In this document: piece after piece, positions 1 through 8,714 of the stretch
Numbering within the stretch: position 1 is the stretch's first letter
How the letters are laid out: every line of letters begins with the position of its first letter
The notes under the pieces: model-generated
The model's input: only the letters and a program-made list of their open reading frames with translations
What the model was told of the DNA's origin: nothing
The model's database searches: none
Program-made: the position numbers and the translations under genes
Assembly: GCA_023266355.1 (NCBI GenBank)
Contig: JAHFQM010000006.1
Location: 204,484 to 268,483, forward strand
DNA: 64,000 nt
Source: Aquabacterium sp.
GTDB taxonomy: Bacteria; Pseudomonadota; Gammaproteobacteria; Burkholderiales; Burkholderiaceae_C
Reading direction: 5' to 3'

Positions 1-91
1 GCTTGCCTGCCAGGTTGCGCTCCAGCTGGTCGCGGAATTGAGCAGCGCGCTGGCGGACAAACTGTTTGTCGAATTCAGAATATTGATACAT
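1..91 (-). CDS. cysI: Nitrite/sulfite reductase, N-terminal fragment cut by window edge
   Basis: The reverse strand opens with ATG at 91 and stays open to the window edge, giving about 30 residues starting MYQYSEFDKQFV and continuing with an RAAQFRDQLER-like stretch. This start is typical of the single-chain siroheme nitrite/sulfite reductases of Comamonadaceae, as I remember them. The enzyme would reduce sulfite to sulfide in assimilation. It lies 66 bases downstream of a TauE/SafE permease gene on the same strand, a common pairing in sulfur-assimilation clusters. Only the N-terminus is visible, with no siroheme or Fe-S motif, so the call rests on the opening residues and the neighbour. Confidence 0.6.
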   Translation of the reverse strand, partial: MYQYSEFDKQFVRQRAAQFRDQLERNLAGK

Positions 92-157
92 GGTGCGCAG
101 CGAAAGAGAATGAATATGGGTTTGCGCGGTGATGGCTGGCGCGCAGGGATGTTCAGG

Positions 158-1132
158 TCAGCCGAGAGCCCGGTGCAGATTGTAAAGGCTGATGCAGGAG
201 ATGACGCCGCCCACCAACACCAACAGGGTCTTGGTGTTGAGGCGCCGGGTCAGCAGGGCCGCAAACGGCGCGGCGAACAAGCCGCCCACGACCAGGCCCG
301 CCACGGTGGGCCAGGGGCCTTCTTCCACCAGGCCGGCGAACACGGCCGCGCTGGTGAAGGTCAGGAAAAACTCTGCCAGGTTGACGGAGCCGATCGTGGT
401 GCGAGGGTCCTGCCCGGTGCCCACCAGCGTGGTGGTCACGACCGGGCCCCAGCCGCCGCCGCCCACGGCATCCACGAAGCCGCCAAACAGGCCCAGCTTG
501 GCCACGTGCTTGGGGGTTTCCTTGCGTGGCGTGATTTTCTTGAAAACCTTGCTGACGATATACAAACCCATCAGGAAAAGATAGGCTGAAACCACCGGTT
601 TGATGACGCTGGAATCCACGCTGGAAACCACCCAGGCGCCGGCGCTGGCACCCAGGATGCCGGGAATCAAAAGGCGCAGGAAAAGGGATTTGTTGACGTT
701 GCCCAATTTGACGTGGGAAATGCCGGAAACCCCCGTCGTGAAAACCTCGGCGATGTGCACGCTGGCCGATGCAACGGCCGGCGACGAGCCGGTTGCGAGC
801 AGGAAAGACGTCGAAGTGATGCCGTAGGCCATGCCCAACGCGCCATCGACCGTCTGTGCCAGCAGGCCGACCAGCAGGGCCTTCCAGAAGGCGTCGCCCG
901 TCACGGTGGCAACGATGAGCTGCATGCCCGTTTGTTCGTGGTGGCCGTTGAACAACTTGGACGCCAGGTAGGTCACCACGGCGATCAGCATGAAGCCCAC
1001 CGCCCACACGGCGATGCGCAGCACGGGGTGGTCGGACGGGTGGCTGACGTCGTCTTCGACGGGCGGCAGGCCCAGGGCCGTGTGTTCTGCGTTGATCGCG
1101 TTGTCGGAGAGGTCGAGGTTGCGGATCTTCAT
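158..1132 (-). CDS. TauE/SafE family anion permease
   Basis: A 324-residue polytopic membrane protein with about eight hydrophobic segments. The internal pattern is that of TauE/SafE permeases: two related halves, each with a Gly-rich loop (GALGMAYG near the start of the first, FVDAVGGGGWGP in the second) and a TTGVSGISH stretch. The family exports or imports sulfite, sulfonates and similar organic anions across the inner membrane. It is followed on the same strand by the start of a sulfite-reductase-like gene, which supports a sulfur role. The start at 1132 (MKIRN) is preferred; an in-frame ATG at 1192 would add 20 residues. Confidence 0.85.
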   Translation of the reverse strand: MKIRNLDLSDNAINAEHTALGLPPVEDDVSHPSDHPVLRIAVWAVGFMLIAVVTYLASKLFNGHHEQTGMQLIVATVTGDAFWKALLVGLLAQTVDGALGMAYGITSTSFLLATGSSPAVASASVHIAEVFTTGVSGISHVKLGNVNKSLFLRLLIPGILGASAGAWVVSSVDSSVIKPVVSAYLFLMGLYIVSKVFKKITPRKETPKHVAKLGLFGGFVDAVGGGGWGPVVTTTLVGTGQDPRTTIGSVNLAEFFLTFTSAAVFAGLVEEGPWPTVAGLVVGGLFAAPFAALLTRRLNTKTLLVLVGGVISCISLYNLHRALG

Positions 1133-1203
1133 GGAGGCCGGAAAAACGTGGGCAGGCGACGTGACAATCGGGGAAGCGTGGATGCTATCCACCGTTTATA
1201 TAT

Positions 1204-2172
1204 ATGAGAAGAACTTTTATGGAAGTTGTTTATAGCTGTTTTGCATATGGAAGGCGGGGCTGCTCGTGGCGGCTGCTCCTGGGCGGGGTGCTGCTCTCCT
1301 GCCTGAGCGCGTGCAGCAGCCTGCTTGGCGAGCGCGCGCCTGCGCCTGTGGTGGCAGAGCCCGCCCCCCAGGTCGCGGCCCCCAAGCCTGCGCCCAAGCC
1401 TCCCCGCATCGGCCTGGCCTTGGGCGGCGGTGCGGCGCGTGGCTTTGCCCACATCGGCGTGCTGCAGGTGCTGGAAGAAAACGGCATCAAGCCCGACTTG
1501 GTGGTGGGCACGTCGGCGGGCAGCGTCGTCGCGGCGCTGTACGCAGCGGGCAAGACACCGACCGAGTTGGGCAGCATGGCCATGACGCTGGACGAATCCA
1601 GCATCACCGACTGGGTCTTCCCTGGTCGTTCTTTCCTCAAGGGCGAGGCCTTGGCCAAGTTCATCCGCACCCAGACGGCGGGCAAGCCCATCGAGGCCAT
1701 GCGCCTGCCGCTGGGCATCGTCGCGGCCGACCTCAAGAGCGGTCAGGCCATCCTGTTCCGCCGGGGCGATCCGGGCACGGCGGTGCGGGCGTCCAGTGCG
1801 GTGCCGGCCGTGTTCGAGCCGGTCAAGATGGAAGGGCGCGAGTACATCGACGGCGGAGCGGTGTCGCCCGTGCCCGTGCGCTTTGCCCGGCAGATGGGTG
1901 CCGAGCTCATCATCGCGGTGGACATCTCGGCCATCCCCGAGGGGCAGCCGACCAAGGGCGCGGTGGACATCCTGCTGCAGACCTTCAACATCATGGGCCA
2001 TGCCATCAGCCAGCACGAACTCGCCGATGCCGATGTGGTGGTGCGGCCCAAGTTGCAGGGGGTGGGCAGCGCCGACTTCAGCGCACGCCGCCTTTCCATT
2101 CTGGCGGGGCGTGAAGCGATGCTGACGGTGATGCCGCAGCTGCGCGAGCGCCTCGCGGCCCGCACGCGGTGA
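1204..2172 (+). CDS. Patatin-like phospholipase, predicted lipoprotein (RssA type)
   Basis: 322 residues. The N-terminus carries a hydrophobic signal ending in a lipobox (LSAC), so the protein is probably lipid-anchored in the envelope. A Pro/Ala linker follows. The patatin domain shows the oxyanion-hole motif GGGAARG, the nucleophile elbow GTSAG and the second dyad motif DGG (YIDGGAVSPVP), all intact, which indicates an active serine acyl hydrolase acting on phospholipids or other acyl esters. It is divergent from the TauE/SafE gene; the gap between them is short and AT-rich (TTTATATATATG). An in-frame ATG at 1219 is an alternative start. Confidence 0.85.
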   Translation: MRRTFMEVVYSCFAYGRRGCSWRLLLGGVLLSCLSACSSLLGERAPAPVVAEPAPQVAAPKPAPKPPRIGLALGGGAARGFAHIGVLQVLEENGIKPDLVVGTSAGSVVAALYAAGKTPTELGSMAMTLDESSITDWVFPGRSFLKGEALAKFIRTQTAGKPIEAMRLPLGIVAADLKSGQAILFRRGDPGTAVRASSAVPAVFEPVKMEGREYIDGGAVSPVPVRFARQMGAELIIAVDISAIPEGQPTKGAVDILLQTFNIMGHAISQHELADADVVVRPKLQGVGSADFSARRLSILAGREAMLTVMPQLRERLAARTR

Positions 2173-2202
2173 GCGCGGTGAGGCTTCCGGGGCGCGGTGG
2201 GC

Positions 2203-2694
2203 TCAGCGTGGTGCGCCGAAGGGGGCGCCGCTGAGCTTCTGGCCGGGCTTGACGCCTTTTTTCTTGAACCAGCCGGTGTTCATTTCCAGCACGTAGCGCA
2301 CGGGTTGCGTCGAGCAGTGGGAGTCCAGCGTCTGCGGCTTCATCTCGTCCAGGTTGACGACCGTGCCGTCGTCGGCCACGAAGGCCACGGCCAGCGGGAT
2401 GAGGGTGTTTTTCATCCAGAAGCACTGCACACCCGGGCGGTCAAACACGAAGAGCATGCCCTCGTTGGCGCCCATGCTGGTGCGGTGCATCAGGCCAATG
2501 GCGTGCTCCTGGGGCGTCAGCGCCACCTCCACCTGCATGTTGTACATGCCTGCGCCGAGCGTGGTGTGGTTCTGCAGGCGCTGGGGCGTGTCCTGGGCCT
2601 TGGCCACAGCGCACACCGACGACAGGACGAAGGCGGCGGCCCATGCCAGCGCCATGCCCCGGCGGGTTTGACTCACAATTCCGTTCTTTGCCAT
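2203..2694 (-). CDS. DUF192 family exported protein
   Basis: 163 residues from the ATG at 2694. A cleavable signal peptide (about residues 1-34, ending AKAQ) is followed by a DUF192 domain with the family's hallmark stretches: a GLMHRTSM-like segment, GMLFVFD, and FWMKNTLIPL followed by D-E. The biochemical function of the family is not established; structures show a small beta-barrel-like fold, and members are often periplasmic. It is transcribed away from ccoI with only 53 bases between the start codons, so the two promoters must be packed closely or overlap. Confidence 0.8.
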   Translation of the reverse strand: MAKNGIVSQTRRGMALAWAAAFVLSSVCAVAKAQDTPQRLQNHTTLGAGMYNMQVEVALTPQEHAIGLMHRTSMGANEGMLFVFDRPGVQCFWMKNTLIPLAVAFVADDGTVVNLDEMKPQTLDSHCSTQPVRYVLEMNTGWFKKKGVKPGQKLSGAPFGAPR

Positions 2695-2747
2695 GCGTGT
2701 GTCTCGGTCCGAGTGATCCTGTGGCACTGACTTTATCAGCGAGCGCC

Positions 2748-5159
2748 ATGACCTCCGCTTCTCCATTGGCCGAGCCGGCTGCGCCGGCCTCCGCCCCCCT
2801 CCAGGCGCCGCTGCCGCCCTTGCCCGAGTTGTCGCCCGCCCAGGCGGCTGGCCTGGACGACCCCGACCTGCTGGCCCAATGCGTGGTGGACATCCCCTTG
2901 GGCAGCAGCCTGCGTCGCATCGGGCTGGGCTTGTCCGGCATGTACTGCGCGGCCTGCGCCATCACCATCGAAGACGCTTTGCTCAAGGTGCCTGGCGTGC
3001 GCGAGGTGCAGGTGCAGGCGGCATCGCAGCGCGCCAGCATCCTGGTGGACCCGGCGCAGGTCAGCCTCTCGGCCATGGTGTCGGCGGTGCAGCGCGTGGG
3101 CTACCGGGCTTGGCCCGATGCGGCCGCGCGTGCCGGCCACGAGCGCCTGCGCGAGCGCCGCGTGCTGGTGTGGCGCCTGTCCGTCGCGGCGTTCTGCATG
3201 ATGCAGGTGATGATGATCGCGGTGCCACAGTACGTGGCGGGCCCCCACGAGATCCCCGAAGACATCTGGAATTTGATGAACTGGGCCAACTGGGTGCTCA
3301 GCCTGCCGGTGTTGCTGTTTTCCTGCGGGCCCTTCTTCACAGGTGCCTGGCGTGCCGCGCGCCAGGGCCGCATCGCCATGGACACGCCAGTGGCCATCGG
3401 CATCGCCGCCACCTTCATCGTCAGCACGGGCGTGAGCTTTGGCGCGCAAGACGTGTTCGGCCACGAGGCCTATTACGACTCCCTGACCATGTTCGTCACC
3501 TTCCTGCTGGCCGGCCGCTGGCTGGAAAGCCGAGCGCGGGAACGCGTCACGCAGTCGCTGGAAGCGCTGTGCGTGCGTTTGCCCGAGGCGGTCGAGCGCG
3601 CGGTGGACGAGGTGCCCGACACCGAACTCGGCACGGTGGCCGTGGCCTCGGTGCCGCTGTCTTCCTTGCGTCATGGCGATCGCGTCCGTGTGGCCGTGGG
3701 CCAGGCCTTCCCGGCCGATGGCCTGATCCTGCTGGGACAGACCGAGGTGGACGAGGCCCTGCTGACGGGCGAGTCCCGCGCTGTGTCGCGTGCGCCGGGT
3801 CAGACCGTGGTGGCCGGCAGCCTGAACCTGGGCGCCCCGGTGTGGATGTCCGTGGAGCGCCTGGGCCCCGACACCCGCTACCAGCAAATCGTTTCCCTGG
3901 TGCACCAGGCCATGACCGAAAAGCCAGGCTGGCTGCGCTCGGCCGACCGCATCGCCGGCCCCTTCCTGTGGGGCGTGCTGCTGCTGGCCGCGGGTGGTTT
4001 CGTCGCCTGGCAGTGGGTCGACCCCGCGCGTGCCGTTTGGGTGGCCGTGTCGGTGTTGGTGGTGACGTGCCCGTGCGCGCTCTCGCTGGCGGCGCCCTCG
4101 GCCCTGCTGTCGGCCGCAGGCGCCATGGCCAAGCGCGGCGTGCTGGTGCGCCGCCTGGATGCGCTGGAAGCGCTGGCCACCGTGCGGCAGGTGTATTTCG
4201 ACAAGACCGGCACCCTCACCGAGGGCGAACTCTCTGTGGTGGCCCTGGTGGCCGGTGGGGTGTCTCACCGGCTGCAAGAGACTCTGCCCGAGGCGGTGGC
4301 CGCGCCGTGGCAGCAGGCGGTGTCGTTGGCCTCGCACTCGCAGCACCCCTTGTCACGCTCGGTGGTGCAGGCCGCGCGCGACGCAGGTCAGGCCGTGTCA
4401 CCCGGTCATTGGTTGGATGTGAAGGAGCTGGCCGGCAAAGGCGTCGAAGCGCAGGACGCCGAAGGCCTGACCTGGCGCTTGGGCCGCAGCGACTGGGTGC
4501 TGGGCCCAGGTGAGGGTGGCCTGGACGCCGCCGACGCCCCGCGCGTCTGGCTGGCGGCCTGGCGCGACGGCCACTGCCTGCCCGCCACGGCCCTGGGGCT
4601 GCGCATGGACGAAGTCTTCCGGGCCGAGGCCATGCCCGCCGTGCGGCAACTGCGCGAGCTGGGTTGCACGGCGTCCTTGTTGTCTGGCGACCACGCCGAC
4701 CGCGTGCACGAAGCCGCCCGCCACCTGGGCACCGACGTGGCCGGTGCCCAGTCCAGCCCCGAAGACAAGCTTGCCGTGATTGCCGCAGCGCAGCAGCAAG
4801 GCGCGCGCGTGGCCGTGGTGGGGGATGGCATCAACGACGCGCCGGTGTTGGCGCAGGCGGACGTGTCCGTGGCGCTGGACCAGGGCGCCGCGCTGGCGCA
4901 ATCCCAGGCCGACTTGATCGTTCTGAACGGTCGCCTGACCGGTTTGCCCGAGGCTGTGTTGCAAAGCCGCCGTGCCATGCGCATCGTTCGGCAGAACCTG
5001 GCGTGGGCCGCGGTCTACAATTTCAGCTGCATTCCACTTGCACTGATGGGCCTGCTGCCGCCGTGGGCTGCTGGGCTTGGCATGGCGGCCAGTTCGCTGC
5101 TTGTCGTGCTCAATTCCCTGCGGCTGGGCGCCACACCATGGAAATCCTCTACGTCCTGA
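2748..5159 (+). CDS. ccoI: Copper-translocating P1B-type ATPase for cbb3 oxidase assembly
   Basis: 803 residues. An N-terminal heavy-metal-associated domain carries CAAC at residues 67-70 instead of the usual CxxC with Ser/His spacers. A membrane domain with eight predicted helices contains the CPC ion-binding motif at 441-443. The cytoplasmic part has TGES (actuator), DKTGT with the phosphorylated Asp485, and GDGIND at about 692-697. In the CcoI/FixI family this ATPase exports copper for loading the CuB site of cbb3 oxidase. It overlaps ccoS and heads the cco cluster. The start at 2748 is chosen because it follows the divergent DUF192 gene and yields the normal length. Confidence 0.95.
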   Translation: MTSASPLAEPAAPASAPLQAPLPPLPELSPAQAAGLDDPDLLAQCVVDIPLGSSLRRIGLGLSGMYCAACAITIEDALLKVPGVREVQVQAASQRASILVDPAQVSLSAMVSAVQRVGYRAWPDAAARAGHERLRERRVLVWRLSVAAFCMMQVMMIAVPQYVAGPHEIPEDIWNLMNWANWVLSLPVLLFSCGPFFTGAWRAARQGRIAMDTPVAIGIAATFIVSTGVSFGAQDVFGHEAYYDSLTMFVTFLLAGRWLESRARERVTQSLEALCVRLPEAVERAVDEVPDTELGTVAVASVPLSSLRHGDRVRVAVGQAFPADGLILLGQTEVDEALLTGESRAVSRAPGQTVVAGSLNLGAPVWMSVERLGPDTRYQQIVSLVHQAMTEKPGWLRSADRIAGPFLWGVLLLAAGGFVAWQWVDPARAVWVAVSVLVVTCPCALSLAAPSALLSAAGAMAKRGVLVRRLDALEALATVRQVYFDKTGTLTEGELSVVALVAGGVSHRLQETLPEAVAAPWQQAVSLASHSQHPLSRSVVQAARDAGQAVSPGHWLDVKELAGKGVEAQDAEGLTWRLGRSDWVLGPGEGGLDAADAPRVWLAAWRDGHCLPATALGLRMDEVFRAEAMPAVRQLRELGCTASLLSGDHADRVHEAARHLGTDVAGAQSSPEDKLAVIAAAQQQGARVAVVGDGINDAPVLAQADVSVALDQGAALAQSQADLIVLNGRLTGLPEAVLQSRRAMRIVRQNLAWAAVYNFSCIPLALMGLLPPWAAGLGMAASSLLVVLNSLRLGATPWKSSTS

Positions 5160-5314
5160 TCCCCGTGTCCGTGTTGCTGGTGCTGGCCATCCTGGCCGTG
5201 CTGGGCTGGGCGATCCACAGCGGACAGTTTGAGGACATCGACCAGGAGGCCCTGCGCATCCTGCAAGCCGGAGATCAGAATTCTCAGGATAACGTTGAGC
5301 GGCATCAAAAGTGA
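5138..5314 (+). CDS. ccoS: cbb3 oxidase maturation protein CcoS
   Basis: 58 residues: an N-terminal membrane helix (MEILYVLIPVSVLLVLAIL...) followed by a short cytoplasmic tail with the family's GQFEDIDQEA segment. The gene overlaps the end of ccoI by 22 bases, the usual arrangement. CcoS is required for incorporation of the redox cofactors (heme b, CuB) into CcoN in organisms where it has been tested. It is too short to be noticed by length alone; identity rests on the motif and the position between ccoI and ccoN. Confidence 0.93.
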   Translation: MEILYVLIPVSVLLVLAILAVLGWAIHSGQFEDIDQEALRILQAGDQNSQDNVERHQK

Positions 5315-5362
5315 CTCCTGGTTTGCCCTCACAATTCGCTTTGTAACTTTGGAGAACAACAG

Positions 5363-6817
5363 ATGGCAAACTCCCACTCTGCCACCTACAACGACACCGT
5401 TGTCAGGCAGTTCGCCGTCGCGGCGGTCGTTTGGGGTGTCGTCGGCATGGCCGTCGGCGTCCTGATCGCGTCCCAGCTCGCGTGGCCCGAACTGAATTTC
5501 GGCATTCCCTGGCTGACCTATGGTCGCCTGCGCCCACTGCACACCAACGCAGTGATTTTCGCCTTTGGCGGTTGTGCCCTGTTTGCCACGTCTTACCACG
5601 TGGTGCAACGCACTTGCCAAACCCGCCTGTTCGCAGGCCCCCTGGCGTCCTTCACGTTCTGGGGCTGGCAACTGGTCATCTTGCTGGCCGCCATCTCTCT
5701 GCCCCTGGGTTACACCACCGGCAAAGAGTACGCTGAACTTGAATGGCCGATCGACCTGCTGATCACCGTCGTGTGGGTGTCCTACGCCCTGGTGTTCTTC
5801 GGCACCATCGGCATCCGCAAGGTGCGTCACATCTACGTGGCCAACTGGTTCTACGGCGCCTTCATCATCGCCGTCGCCCTGCTGCACGTGGTCAACAGCG
5901 CCGAAATGCCTGTGCTGGCCAACGGCATCCTGGCACCCAAGTCCTACTCGGTCTACGCTGGTGTCCAAGACGCCATGGTGCAATGGTGGTACGGCCACAA
6001 TGCGGTGGGCTTCTTTCTGACCGCAGGCTTCCTGGGCATGATGTACTACTACATCCCCAAGCAGGCTGGCATGCCCGTGTACTCGTATCGCCTGTCGATC
6101 GTGCACTTCTGGGCCCTGATCTTCACCTACATGTGGGCCGGCCCTCACCACCTGCACTACACCGCGCTGCCTGACTGGACGCAATCGGTGGGCATGGTGT
6201 TCTCGCTGATCCTGTTGGCGCCTTCGTGGGGCGGCATGATCAACGGCATCATGACCCTGTCGGGTGCCTGGTACAAGCTGCGCGACGACGCCATCCTGAA
6301 GTTCCTGATCGTGGCCCTGTCCTTCTACGGCATGTCCACCTTCGAAGGTCCGATGATGTCCATCAAGACCGTGAACTCGCTGTCGCACTACACCGACTGG
6401 ACGGTCGGCCACGTGCACTCCGGCGCCCTCGGTTGGGTGGGCTTGATCTCCATGGGCTCGCTGTACTACCTGATCCCGCGCATGTTCGGCCGCACCACGA
6501 TGTACTCGGTGCAAGCCATCTCCGTGCACTTCTGGGCAGCGACCATCGGCATCGTGCTGTACATCGCTTCCATGTGGATCGCCGGTGTGATGCAGGGCCT
6601 GATGTGGCGCGCGGTCAACCCCGACGGCACCCTGGTCTACAGCTTCGTCGAGAGCGTCAAGTCCTCGCATGACTTCTACGTCATCCGCGTCGCTGGTGGC
6701 CTGCTCTACCTGGGCGGCATGATCCTGATGCTGTGGAACACCATCATGACCGTGACCGCGGGCCGCGCTGTCGATGCGCCCATCCCGCAGGGTTCGGCGC
6801 AGCCGGCTCACGCCTGA
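5363..6817 (+). CDS. ccoN: cbb3-type cytochrome c oxidase subunit I
   Basis: 484 residues, the usual length of CcoN, with about twelve membrane helices. The heme and CuB histidine regions are visible: [11 protein letters not shown] near the N-terminus, [30 protein letters not shown], and [17 protein letters not shown] towards the C-terminus. It is the catalytic subunit that reduces oxygen to water with high affinity and pumps protons. A good ribosome binding site (GGAG) precedes the ATG. It opens the structural operon ccoNOQP, 48 bases after ccoS. Confidence 0.97.
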   Translation: MANSHSATYNDTVVRQFAVAAVVWGVVGMAVGVLIASQLAWPELNFGIPWLTYGRLRPLHTNAVIFAFGGCALFATSYHVVQRTCQTRLFAGPLASFTFWGWQLVILLAAISLPLGYTTGKEYAELEWPIDLLITVVWVSYALVFFGTIGIRKVRHIYVANWFYGAFIIAVALLHVVNSAEMPVLANGILAPKSYSVYAGVQDAMVQWWYGHNAVGFFLTAGFLGMMYYYIPKQAGMPVYSYRLSIVHFWALIFTYMWAGPHHLHYTALPDWTQSVGMVFSLILLAPSWGGMINGIMTLSGAWYKLRDDAILKFLIVALSFYGMSTFEGPMMSIKTVNSLSHYTDWTVGHVHSGALGWVGLISMGSLYYLIPRMFGRTTMYSVQAISVHFWAATIGIVLYIASMWIAGVMQGLMWRAVNPDGTLVYSFVESVKSSHDFYVIRVAGGLLYLGGMILMLWNTIMTVTAGRAVDAPIPQGSAQPAHA

Positions 6818-6835
6818 GCCTAGAAGGAGAACAAC

Positions 6836-7465
6836 ATGGCTGACAACAATCACAAGCCTGCGCTCTTCTCGCACGAGAAGATCGAGACCAGCAACTTCCT
6901 GATGATCGTGCTGACGCTGATCGTCATCTCCTTCGGGGCCTTGGTCGAAATCGTGCCGCTGTTCTTCCAGCACAGCACGACCGAGCCGGTGCCGGGCCTC
7001 AAGCCCTACACCGCGCTGCAAGTCGTGGGCCGCGACATCTACGTCCGTGAAGGCTGCTACGGCTGCCACTCGCAGATGATCCGCCCCTTCCGCGCCGAGA
7101 CCTTGCGTTACGGTCACTACTCGATGGCAGGTGAGTTCGTCTACGACCACCCCTTCCAGTGGGGCTCCAAGCGCACCGGTCCTGACCTGCAGCGCGTCGG
7201 AGGCAAGTACTCCGACGAATGGCACACGGCTCACCTGAACAACCCGCGTGACGTGGTGCCCGAGTCCAACATGCCAGCCTACCCCTGGCTGCTGGCCAAC
7301 AAGGCAGACAGCGCGACCATCGGTGCGCGCATGGATGCCCTGCGCAAGGTCGGCGTGCCCTACACGGACGCCGAGATCAAGGCTGCTGCCGACGAGGTCA
7401 AGGACAAGACCGAGATGGACGCCGTGATCGCTTACCTGCAGGTGCTTGGCACCGCCGTGAAATAA
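6836..7465 (+). CDS. ccoO: cbb3 oxidase subunit II, membrane-anchored monoheme cytochrome c
   Basis: 209 residues. One N-terminal membrane helix (about residues 21-45) anchors a periplasmic cytochrome c domain with the heme-binding motif CYGCH (C74, C77, H78) and a later NMPAYPWL segment supplying the axial Met. CcoO passes electrons from CcoP to CcoN. The start follows AAGGAGAACAAC, and the gene is 18 bases after ccoN, consistent with one transcript. Confidence 0.97.
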   Translation: MADNNHKPALFSHEKIETSNFLMIVLTLIVISFGALVEIVPLFFQHSTTEPVPGLKPYTALQVVGRDIYVREGCYGCHSQMIRPFRAETLRYGHYSMAGEFVYDHPFQWGSKRTGPDLQRVGGKYSDEWHTAHLNNPRDVVPESNMPAYPWLLANKADSATIGARMDALRKVGVPYTDAEIKAAADEVKDKTEMDAVIAYLQVLGTAVK

Positions 7466-7477
7466 GGAGTGGCGCAC

Positions 7478-7615
7478 ATGGACATGATCTTGGTGAGAAG
7501 CATCTTCACATTGGTGTGTCTGTGCGTTTTCGTGGGCATCGTTGCCTGGGCGTTCAAGCGCGGCAACAAGGCTCAGTTTGAAGAGGCAGGTCGTCTGCCT
7601 CTTTCAGAAGATTGA
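7478..7615 (+). CDS. ccoQ: cbb3 oxidase small subunit CcoQ
   Basis: 45 residues. A single membrane helix (IFTLVCLCVFVGIVAWAF) is followed by a short polar tail (KRGNKAQFEEAGRLPL) that is typical of CcoQ/FixQ. CcoQ stabilises the interaction of CcoP with the CcoNO core in species where it has been tested. It sits between ccoO and ccoP with a ribosome binding site (AAGGAG) about ten bases upstream. Confidence 0.93.
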   Translation: MDMILVRSIFTLVCLCVFVGIVAWAFKRGNKAQFEEAGRLPLSED

Positions 7616-7629
7616 CTGGAGGCTCAGAC

Positions 7630-8565
7630 ATGAGCGACTTCATTAACAGTGGCTGGTCGTGGTACGTCATCGCGATCGTGGTGTTTGGTCTGGTGTACTG
7701 CGCACTCGTGCTGATTGGCGCGGCCAAGCACAAGGTCGTCTATGACGCACAGGGCAATGTGGACAAGACCACGGGGCACGTCTGGGACGCGGACCTGCGC
7801 GAGTTGAACAACCCGCTGCCGCGCTGGTGGCTGTTCCTGTTCATCATCACCCTGGTGTTTGCTGTGGGCTACCTCAGCCTGTACCCGGGCTTTGGCAACA
7901 ACCCCGGCAAGCTGGGCTGGTCCTCCAAAGGTCAGCTGGAGGCCGAAATGGCCAAGGCCAAGCTGGAGCAAGACAAGATCTTCGCCAAGTTCAAGAACGC
8001 GTCGGTGGAAGACCTCTCCCGCGATCCGCAGGCCCATGACATCGGCCAGCGCCTGTTCCTGAACAACTGCGCGGCTTGCCACGGCTCCGACGCCAAGGGC
8101 GCCAAGGGCTTCCCCAACCTGACCGACAACGATTGGATTCACGGCGGTGCGCCCGACAAAATCGTCGAAACCATCACCGGTGGTCGTCGAGGTCAGATGC
8201 CTCCCATGGCTGCCGCAGTCGGCACGCCGGAAGAGGTGCGTCAGGTGGCCAACTATGTGCTGAGCCTTTCGGGTTCGGGCCACAACTCCATCCTGGCTGA
8301 ACTGGGCAAGGCCAAGTTCAAGCAGGTGTGCGCGGCCTGCCACGGCGCCGACGGCAAGGGCAACCAAGCCATCGGTGCACCCAACCTGACCGACAAGGTC
8401 TGGCTGCATGGCTGGGGCGAAGAGGCCATCATCAGCATGGTCAACAAAGGCAAGGTCAACGTGATGCCCGCCCAGAACGCGCGCCTGTCGGACGACCAGA
8501 TCCGCCTGGTGGCCTCCTATGTGTGGAGCCTGTCGCACGCCACCAAGACGGCGCAAGCGCAATGA
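7630..8565 (+). CDS. ccoP: cbb3 oxidase subunit III, diheme cytochrome c
   Basis: 311 residues. The N-terminal part has two membrane helices separated by the family's cytoplasmic loop (VWDADLRELNNPLPRWW, the CcoP/FixP N-terminal domain). Two cytochrome c domains follow, with CAACH motifs at 147-151 and 234-238, each with a downstream Met ligand segment (GQMPPM, NVMPAQ). CcoP accepts electrons from soluble or membrane-bound cytochrome c. The start at 7630 is preferred over an upstream in-frame codon at 7612 because MSDFI follows a GGAGG-like site. Confidence 0.96.
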   Translation: MSDFINSGWSWYVIAIVVFGLVYCALVLIGAAKHKVVYDAQGNVDKTTGHVWDADLRELNNPLPRWWLFLFIITLVFAVGYLSLYPGFGNNPGKLGWSSKGQLEAEMAKAKLEQDKIFAKFKNASVEDLSRDPQAHDIGQRLFLNNCAACHGSDAKGAKGFPNLTDNDWIHGGAPDKIVETITGGRRGQMPPMAAAVGTPEEVRQVANYVLSLSGSGHNSILAELGKAKFKQVCAACHGADGKGNQAIGAPNLTDKVWLHGWGEEAIISMVNKGKVNVMPAQNARLSDDQIRLVASYVWSLSHATKTAQAQ

Positions 8566-8611
8566 AGTCAGGCAACTGACCGCGCCACCGGCATCAGCCC
8601 GCCCAAGCAGG

Positions 8612-8625
8612 TTGATGCCGATCAA
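8612..8625. promoter_or_regulatory. FNR-type box upstream of ccoG
   Basis: The sequence TTGATGCCGATCAA matches the consensus TTGAT-N4-ATCAA exactly. It lies about 90 bases before the ccoG start, and a four-cysteine FNR protein is encoded 2.3 kb away. It probably makes ccoG-ccoH inducible at low oxygen. Confidence 0.75.
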
Positions 8626-8627
8626 AA

Positions 8628-8643
8628 TTGAGTCGATACTCAA
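8628..8643. promoter_or_regulatory. Second palindrome in the ccoP-ccoG gap
   Basis: TTGAGTCGATACTCAA is a perfect 6+4+6 palindrome two bases after the FNR box. Its half-sites resemble FNR half-sites but are spaced differently (TTGAG-N6-CTCAA). A further 6-bp inverted repeat (GATACC / GGTATC) is at 8664-8681. These may be operators or promoter parts; no function can be assigned from sequence. Confidence 0.35.
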
Positions 8644-8714
8644 ATTGCGGCAGGTGAGGGTGTGATACCTTAGGGGGTATCCGGCCTGCCTGCCGCAAGT
8701 CCATCCAAAACACC